This document shows, piece by piece, positions 7,608-11,706 of a stretch of DNA of 11,706 nucleotides. The position numbers and the translations under genes were made by a program. The notes under the pieces are model-generated. The model was not told the origin of the DNA. It ran no database searches and saw only the letters and a program-made list of their open reading frames with translations. Source of the stretch: Pseudomonadota bacterium (GTDB taxonomy: Bacteria > Pseudomonadota > Alphaproteobacteria > Rhizobiales > Rhizobiaceae); contig JAEXYH010000034.1 of NCBI GenBank assembly GCA_023451735.1, forward strand, positions 1 through 11,706. The letters are read 5' to 3'. Position 1 is the first letter of the stretch. The number at the start of each line of letters is the position of its first letter.

Positions 7608-7855
7608 AGATCTACGTCACGCATTTTGAAATGATCGCGCTCGAGATCTGCTCCGCCCGGAAAGGTCAACAGGAAATCCCCGAAGTTTGCACGAGGCCTC
7701 TTCAGCGCTTTCTTCGCGACCTCTGCGGCTTCCACGCTGACGATCACAGCAGCAGGTTTTCCGTGCCTCGTGATAGTAACGAATTCACCCTTCGCAGCTT
7801 CGTCCACGAGGCCAGCGAATCCGGCTTTTGCCTCAGCAACACTGATACTTGACAT
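7604..7855 (-). CDS. Phd/YefM-family antitoxin of the VapC toxin
   Basis: This 83-residue protein opens 'MSSISVAEAKAGFAGLVDEA', continues 'KGEFVTITRHGKPAAVIVS', and matches the Phd/YefM DNA-binding N-terminal domain. The C-terminal part, 'FGDFLLTFPGGADLERDHF', is the likely toxin-binding tail. Antitoxins of this type neutralise the toxin and repress their own operon. ATG 7855 is preferred: GGAAGG lies four bases upstream. The in-frame ATG at 7879 falls inside the AT-rich promoter/operator region. The stop overlaps the VapC start by four bases. Divergence in base composition from the GC-rich operon on the left suggests separate acquisition. Confidence 0.9.
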   Translation of the reverse strand: MSSISVAEAKAGFAGLVDEAAKGEFVTITRHGKPAAVIVSVEAAEVAKKALKRPRANFGDFLLTFPGGADLERDHFKMRDVDL

Positions 7856-7876
7856 GTGACCTTCCGGAACAATGAC

Positions 7877-7893
7877 CATATATAGTCATATAG
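7877..7893 (-). promoter_or_regulatory. AT-rich repeated element upstream of the toxin-antitoxin operon, candidate operator/-10
   Basis: CATATA occurs at 7877-7882 and 7887-7892 on the + strand, exactly 10 bases (one helical turn) apart and 22 bases before the antitoxin ATG. Read on the minus strand this gives TATATG-like -10 candidates, with a TTGATT at a possible -35 position. Phd-type antitoxins repress their own promoter, so the repeat is a reasonable operator candidate. No precise promoter is claimed. Confidence 0.4.
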
Positions 7894-7956
7894 CAATGAG
7901 TGGGAACAATCAATATGTGGGAAAAGCTCGCAAGGCTTACTCACCATCACATTAGC

Positions 7957-7984
7957 TCTTGAAAAGGATCGAACTAGCGACCCG
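7957..7984. repeat. Direct repeat, copy 1, tRNA T-arm-like
   Basis: This 28-base stretch is 24/28 identical, without gaps, to 10308-10335 in the same orientation. On the minus strand it contains GTTCGATCC, similar to a tRNA T-loop and T-stem, but no complete tRNA can be folded around it. The two copies bracket the HxlR, NmrA-like and SnoaL-like genes. It may be a relic attachment site or a degenerate tRNA fragment. Confidence 0.45.
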
Positions 7985-8080
7985 CGACGGAATGCCCTAA
8001 ATTATTGGAAGGAATTCTCCCTCGCCATTTTGTTGAAGGAGCAATCCAAGTCGGCAAACTCACGGCGACGAGAGACCAAA

Positions 8081-8545
8081 TTATAGCCCTGCCGTAGGAT
8101 GCGGCTCATCTCTAGCCGCGGCCCTGCTGCCATCGAGCCCACCTACCAAAGCCTTCTGAGACCGAGGTTTGCAATTTCCCGTGTCACACGTAATGCCATG
8201 CAACGCCTGAAGCCTCTCGCCCCATCCGCACATCGCAACCAGTAACGGCTCCAATGAGAACCCGAGTTCCGTGAGTTCGTACTCTACCTTGGGCGGCACT
8301 TCGGGATAAATAGTTCGGTTGATGATGCCGTCAGCCTCTAACTCCCTCAATTGAAGCGTAATCATCCGCGGCGTCGCTGCAGGAGTGAGACGACAGATTG
8401 CGTTAAATCTCATTTTGCCATCGAGCAAATGAAACAAAATGACAGGCTTCCAGATGCCACCGATTACCGAAATTGTCGCCTCGACAGCGCATCCCGTTTT
8501 CGTTGCTACACGACGTGCGCGCGTCTTGGGGGTACTATCATCCAT
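8081..8545 (-). CDS. HxlR-family winged-helix transcriptional regulator
   Basis: The family core is clear: 'CAVEATISVIGGIWKPVILF' (residues 19-38), 'KMRFNAICRLTPAATPRMIT', 'QLRELEADGIINRTIYPEVP' and 'KVEYELTELG'. HxlR regulators bind DNA as dimers, often beside a divergent oxidoreductase gene, and several respond to electrophiles or oxidation through an N-terminal cysteine. Cys19 is at the position of that sensing cysteine. After the core there is an extra tail of about 40 residues containing CDTGNC, which could offer further thiols. ATG 8545 is the start although the ribosome site is weak; a near-perfect palindrome is centred on the start codon. It is divergent from the NmrA-like gene, its probable target along with itself. 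Confidence 0.9.
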   Translation of the reverse strand: MDDSTPKTRARRVATKTGCAVEATISVIGGIWKPVILFHLLDGKMRFNAICRLTPAATPRMITLQLRELEADGIINRTIYPEVPPKVEYELTELGFSLEPLLVAMCGWGERLQALHGITCDTGNCKPRSQKALVGGLDGSRAAARDEPHPTAGL

Positions 8546-8553
8546 GATACTAC
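8532..8553. promoter_or_regulatory. Near-perfect palindrome over the HxlR start codon, candidate operator
   Basis: The 22-base site matches its own reverse complement at 18 positions (left arm GTACTATCAT, right arm ATGATACTAC, centre CC). It covers the HxlR ATG at 8543-8545. A related GTACTTATC occurs at 8569-8577, next to the perfect palindrome GTACGTAC (8565-8572), within the divergent intergenic region. HxlR proteins bind dyads rich in TACT/AGTA, so autorepression and control of the NmrA-like gene are plausible. Confidence 0.55.
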
Positions 8554-8677
8554 ATGCGTTCTTTGTACGTACTTATCGAGCAAGCAGCTTACCCTTATGT
8601 AGCTCGCATGGAAAGACGGATGCGCCAAAACCAGCGTGCCTGTTCCCAGTGACTGAACCTACACAAGGAACTGAGTT

Positions 8678-9634
8678 TTGATACCTCAAGCACAAAAACC
8701 GCTTATTTCGGTTGTCGGCGCAACCAGCAAACAGGGCCGCAGCGTTGCGATGACGCTCCTCAAAAGCAATCAATATCGGGTTCGCGCTCTGACCAGAAAC
8801 CCCGCTTCAGCGGCGGCCCATAGTCTGGCGGATCTGGGGGCGGAAATTGTTGTCGCGCCTCTCGGTCTCGGTCATCAGAAGGAACTTGTTACGGCATTTC
8901 AGGGTGCCGACGGTGCCTATCTGATGACCCCCCAGCTCGAACCGCAAGACAATGCCGAACTCGCGCTTGGCAAACAGCTTGCCGATGCGGCAGTCGAGGC
9001 CGGCGTAGGCCACATTGTTTTTTCCACTCTGGAGAATGTCGACAGAATTACCGCAGGTAGAAAATTCACGCCTCACTTCACCGACAAGGCACTGGTTGCT
9101 GACTACATTCGCACCTTGCCCGTTACGCATTCATTCGTGTCGCTCGCATTTTTCTACACGAACCTCCTCGAGTACTACGTTCCCCAGATGCAAGGGGACA
9201 CGCTCCTCATGCCAATCTACCTTCCAGAAGACTTCCGTGCACCGTTTGTCGATCCTACGACGGCGACGGGACCAGCTGTTCTCTCTGTATTGTCTGACCC
9301 GGACACGTTCAAGAGTAAGACACTTCCGATTGTGGGCGACATCACTTCGCCTCGCGAAATGGTTGAAACTTTTCAGCGAGTAACGGGCATCAAGGTCGAA
9401 TACCGCAGCGCCTTCAAACGCGAAGAACTCCTGCATTACTTTCCTGGTTTCGGCGCCAACGATCTCCTCGTGCAGGAGCTAATCGGAATGGTCGAGTATG
9501 CCGTAGAATATGGTTACTTTGGCAAGGAACACGATTTGGAATGGAGCCGGCGCTTGGACCCGGAAACACTCTCCTGGGAAAAGTTCCTTCGAACGTCGGG
9601 CTGGCGCGGTGGTAAGCATCAGTTTGGGCTTTGA
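8678..9634 (+). CDS. NmrA-like NAD(P)-binding protein (atypical short-chain dehydrogenase family)
   Basis: The 318-residue protein begins with a Rossmann fold: 'ISVVGATSKQG' (residues 10-20), then 'VRALTRN' in the NADP-binding region, and 'GAYLMTPQ' and 'GHIVFSTLENV' typical of NmrA/HSCARG proteins. The active-site YxxxK of classical dehydrogenases is not evident, so it may sense the NAD(P)(H) state or reduce an unknown substrate. The start is TTG at 8678, supported by AAGGAA eight bases upstream and by the reading frame entering the Rossmann strand soon after; no ATG fits before the glycine motif. It is divergent from the HxlR gene, an arrangement frequent for stress-inducible oxidoreductases, so induction by electrophiles or oxidants is likely. 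Confidence 0.9.
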   Translation: MIPQAQKPLISVVGATSKQGRSVAMTLLKSNQYRVRALTRNPASAAAHSLADLGAEIVVAPLGLGHQKELVTAFQGADGAYLMTPQLEPQDNAELALGKQLADAAVEAGVGHIVFSTLENVDRITAGRKFTPHFTDKALVADYIRTLPVTHSFVSLAFFYTNLLEYYVPQMQGDTLLMPIYLPEDFRAPFVDPTTATGPAVLSVLSDPDTFKSKTLPIVGDITSPREMVETFQRVTGIKVEYRSAFKREELLHYFPGFGANDLLVQELIGMVEYAVEYGYFGKEHDLEWSRRLDPETLSWEKFLRTSGWRGGKHQFGL

Positions 9635-9680
9635 CGAACCTTGATAACGACATGGGGAAATCTTACCCCGCCTGAGTCAA

Positions 9681-9721
9681 AAAGTCCGGCCTCGCGCAAT
9701 TCCCGCCGCCGGCCGGCCTTT
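9681..9721 (+). terminator. Imperfect GC-rich hairpin after the NmrA-like gene
   Basis: AAAGTCCGGCC (9681-9691) pairs with GGCCGGCCTTT (9711-9721) with one mismatch around a 19-base loop, ending in a short T-run. It lies in the 130-base gap before the SnoaL-like gene and could end the NmrA-like transcript. The long loop and short T-run make it a weak candidate. Confidence 0.35.
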
Positions 9722-9764
9722 GCTTAAACTCATAAATCAGCTCCACCTAAGATTGGAAAACGAA

Positions 9765-10163
9765 ATGAGCGTTGAATACAACAAGCGCGTCGTGCGCGAA
9801 TTCTGCGAGCACTTCAAGAAGTCTAATGCCGACGGTCTAGTCGATGCGATGACGGACGATGCGACCTGGTGGGTCAACGGCAAGCCGCACCTCTTTCCGT
9901 CGTCGGGAACGAAAACTAAAGAGGAGGCCGCAAAAATGTTTGATAACATGCTTTCGGCTTATACCGACGGCCTCGATATGCAGATCGTCAGCATCATCGG
10001 CGAAGGCGACATCGTGGCGGCCGAAACTCGTTCACACACTACGACCAGAACCGGGAGAGTGTACGAAAACGAGTACGCGCTCTTTTTCACCATCAGGGAC
10101 GGCAAGGTCGCAAAGGTGCGCGAATACACCGACTTGCTTCACGTCCTGGAAGTGTTCGGTTGA
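9765..10163 (+). CDS. SnoaL/NTF2-like family protein
   Basis: The 132-residue protein has the alpha+beta cone-fold pattern of SnoaL-like/NTF2-like proteins: an N-terminal helix 'YNKRVVREFCEHFKKSNADGLVDAM', then 'TDDATWWVNG', a middle helix 'EEAAKMFDNML', and beta strands ending 'RVYENEYALFFTIRDGKVAKVREYTD'. Such proteins bind small hydrophobic molecules, and some are isomerases or cyclases; the substrate cannot be told from sequence. ATG 9765 is chosen, with GGAAAA about eight bases upstream; an in-frame TTG at 9720 falls inside the hairpin. It follows the NmrA-like gene in the same direction and inside the same pair of direct repeats, so it may be part of the same stress response module, but the 130-base gap allows its own promoter. 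Confidence 0.87.
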   Translation: MSVEYNKRVVREFCEHFKKSNADGLVDAMTDDATWWVNGKPHLFPSSGTKTKEEAAKMFDNMLSAYTDGLDMQIVSIIGEGDIVAAETRSHTTTRTGRVYENEYALFFTIRDGKVAKVREYTDLLHVLEVFG

Positions 10164-10196
10164 TGAACCTATGTCGCACTGCGGTACCTCGCGACG

Positions 10197-10236
10197 GGAG
10201 AAGGGGCCGAAAGTTCAGGCTTTCGGCCCCTTCTCC
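10197..10236 (+). terminator. Perfect 17-base-pair hairpin after the SnoaL-like gene
   Basis: GGAGAAGGGGCCGAAAG (10197-10213) and its exact reverse complement (10220-10236) flank a six-base loop TTCAGG. It begins 33 bases after the SnoaL-like stop. The stem is very stable. It is followed by AAAA rather than a T-run, so it may act as a transcript stabiliser or as a terminator that does not need a T-run. Confidence 0.7.
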
Positions 10237-10307
10237 AAAACAGAGCAAGAGACATTGGGAGGGGAAAAGATAAGGATCGGTGGACGGACGGTCCGAATAG
10301 GGTGAGG

Positions 10308-10335
10308 TCTTGAACAGAATCGAACCACCGACCCG
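10308..10335. repeat. Direct repeat, copy 2, tRNA T-arm-like
   Basis: This is the partner of 7957-7984: 24 of 28 bases agree, same orientation, 2,351 bases apart. The minus strand reads GGTTCGATTC, the consensus form of a tRNA T-arm, but the flanking stems are poor and no acceptor stem or anticodon arm is present. It closes the HxlR/NmrA/SnoaL module on the right. Confidence 0.45.
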
Positions 10336-10576
10336 TCGCTCAGTCATTATGTTTGCGCCGAATTTCCCCGCACGGGCAACTACTTGCATTAGGGAATGGC
10401 CGAAATGGCCCCGAAAGCGACTGTTAGCTTTTATTCATCAGTCGGAAAAGCTGCGGGAAACGCGCTCATTTTGCGCTCGCGAAGGAGGGTGCCGTTCCGG
10501 ATCTCGAAGGAGTGTTTGAGATTGCTCTCCTTGCGTTGTCGGGACCACCCGCCGTCGGCGGCCATTCAGCTACAGA
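10336..10576. other. Intergenic stretch without recognisable gene
   Basis: Together with the hairpin and repeat just before it, this completes a gap of 413 bases between the SnoaL-like stop and the end of the Shedu remnant. Short open frames here lack ribosome sites and recognisable sequence. I see no RNA gene, no mobile-element end and no clear promoter in it. Confidence 0.5.
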
Positions 10577-11469
10577 TTAATAAACGCTCTCGGATGTCAC
10601 TGGTTGCGCCTCGGCCTCCACGATAAACCGCGCCCGCTCGTACAGCTCGTCGTAGGTGATGACCTCTGGGCGAAACAGGTTTCGTCGAAACAGCTCGAAG
10701 CTCCGAAAGCGACGCTCGTTAACGCCGTGCTCTCCTTGGAATTCGGTCAGCCTGCCACAGATGACGAAAGAACGGGGTTCGATGGTGAAGAGGGTCTCTC
10801 CCGTCAGCTCGCTGTCGGCATCCGTGATCGCCTCCTGAGTGCGCCAACTTTCCAGTGCGGCCGACACGGTGCCCTGAACCTGTGCAACGGCTCCAGATAG
10901 GTCGCGGGAAGGCTGCCAGATTCCCGGACGATAGGTGTCGGCCGAAACCAGCGGCGAGTCATGGCGCCTTATCTCCATGAAGCAGGCCGTTGAGATCCGC
11001 GCGCGAGACCTCAGCAACGCGTCGACGCGCTTGCCAGGTCCGGAGATTGAGAAACCCTTAACCACCTGCTCGAGCTTGCGGTTGGTAAATGGTCCGAAAT
11101 GGATAAGCGACAGGCCGTGACCGAAAATCCAGGGGTTGGCCTCGAAGAACTGCTGCCAAACGTCCTCCGGGCCTTTCGAATGCCGCTCGAGCACGGAGAG
11201 AAAGTGGTCTCTGTCGTTAAGGAGGCGTTCGAACTTTCGGAGCTGGCGTTTACGATACCCAAGCGCAACCACGTCTTCGGACGTGATCTCGTTCCTGGCA
11301 AGCGCCGCCAGAAGCTCCTGATTGTCGGCCACAATCTTGCGCAACTGGTCGGGTCGCAGCAAGAGCTGCTCGAGTCCGCGTCTGTGATGTTGACCTTACC
11401 GGTGTCAGGAAAGTGAATCTGCTTCAGGTTCGTCAGGAACTTGAGGAGCGTGACGATCTCGTCCGGCAT
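10577..11469 (-). pseudogene. sduA: Shedu (SduA, DUF4263) anti-phage nuclease gene, frameshifted and 5'-shortened
   Basis: The long frame 10577-11362 carries the SduA C-terminal nuclease domain: 'FFEANPWIFGHGL', 'KRVDALL', 'FMEIRRHDSPL' and 'YRPGIWQPSRDLSGAVAQVQ'. Shedu proteins are single-gene PD-(D/E)XK-type defence nucleases. Three lesions are seen. First, the main frame has no good start (only TTG 11362) and is closed by TAA at 11396-11398. Second, the preceding Shedu-like sequence ('MPDEIVTLLKFLTNLKQIHF', ending 'VNITDAD', from ATG 11469) is in another frame and joins near 11373, where restoring one C (GACTCGAG to GACCTCGAG) would give a continuous protein. Third, the ExK active-site motif reads Glu-Ile-Arg (codon AGG at 10967-10969, one transition from Lys). 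Upstream the second frame ends at TAA 11524-11526, so the usual longer N-terminal region is missing. A sequencing error could explain the frameshift but not the other changes. Confidence 0.8.
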
Positions 11470-11579
11470 GAATGTGAAGTGCTCACGGACGAGACCGGAG
11501 CCAGTAAACTTCTGAAGCGAGGCTTACGCCGAGGAGCTTTTGCGGAAGTTTCCCGAGTGGGAGAATTTGCAAGTTTCAG

Positions 11580-11656
<77 letters not shown>

Positions 11657-11663
11657 CCAAGCG

Positions 11664-11682
11664 CATTCGGCTTTTCCGAATG
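11664..11682. other. Small inverted repeat just upstream of tRNA-fMet
   Basis: CATTCGG and CCGAATG flank a five-base loop CTTTT, seven bases before the 5' end of the tRNA. It could be the end of an upstream transcript or a processing signal. Nothing in it identifies a promoter, and the window ends 24 bases further on. Confidence 0.35.
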
Positions 11683-11706
11683 TCGCGGTAGCGTCACAGC
11701 TATGCT

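Noticed and set aside
10308..10340. A second tRNA gene suggested by the T-loop-like sequence
   Set aside because: No anticodon arm, D-arm or matching acceptor stem can be drawn; kept only as a direct repeat.

Overview
The window most resembles an alphaproteobacterial genome of the Rhizobiales type. The evidence is the GC-rich, C/G-ending codon use in its left part, a cyclase/AAA-ATPase/TPR regulator of the kind common in rhizobia, a TfuA homologue (the family is named from Rhizobium trifolitoxin loci), and an initiator tRNA with CCA encoded at its right end. The genus is inferred, not proven.

Region A (1-6440, + strand) is one compact operon-like block. In order it holds: the C-terminal part of a class III cyclase/AAA-ATPase/TPR protein (cut by the left edge); a YcaO enzyme whose TTG start overlaps the end of the previous gene; a TfuA protein 10 bases further on; a thermolysin-like (gluzincin) metallopeptidase; and an unrecognised cysteine-rich 227-residue protein with a near-perfect Shine-Dalgarno. 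YcaO plus TfuA is the pair known for backbone thioamidation of ribosomal peptides and of methyl-coenzyme M reductase. The block therefore reads as a candidate ribosomal peptide or protein modification system: modifying enzymes, a protease and a possible substrate, with a signal-sensing ATPase at its head. No short classical precursor peptide was seen. This is the most likely undescribed system in the window.

Region B (6441-7900) has a convergent hairpin, a short LuxR-type regulator on the minus strand, and a minus-strand Phd/VapC toxin-antitoxin pair with a GTGA overlap and a repeated AT-rich operator candidate. Region C (7957-10335) is a small module: an HxlR-family regulator divergent from an NmrA-like NAD(P)-binding protein, followed by a SnoaL/NTF2-like protein. 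A nearly perfect palindrome covers the HxlR start codon. The module is bracketed by two 28-base direct repeats (24/28 identical) that resemble the T-arm end of a tRNA.

Region D (10336-11706) holds a decayed Shedu (SduA/DUF4263) anti-phage nuclease gene on the minus strand, with an apparent one-base frameshift, a shortened 5' end and an ExR in place of the ExK active-site motif. It lies directly 3' of a complete initiator tRNA-Met gene (CAT anticodon). The mix of toxin-antitoxin, broken defence gene, lower-GC genes and a tRNA at the edge suggests an accessory island that may end at the tRNA gene; the other boundary lies outside the window.
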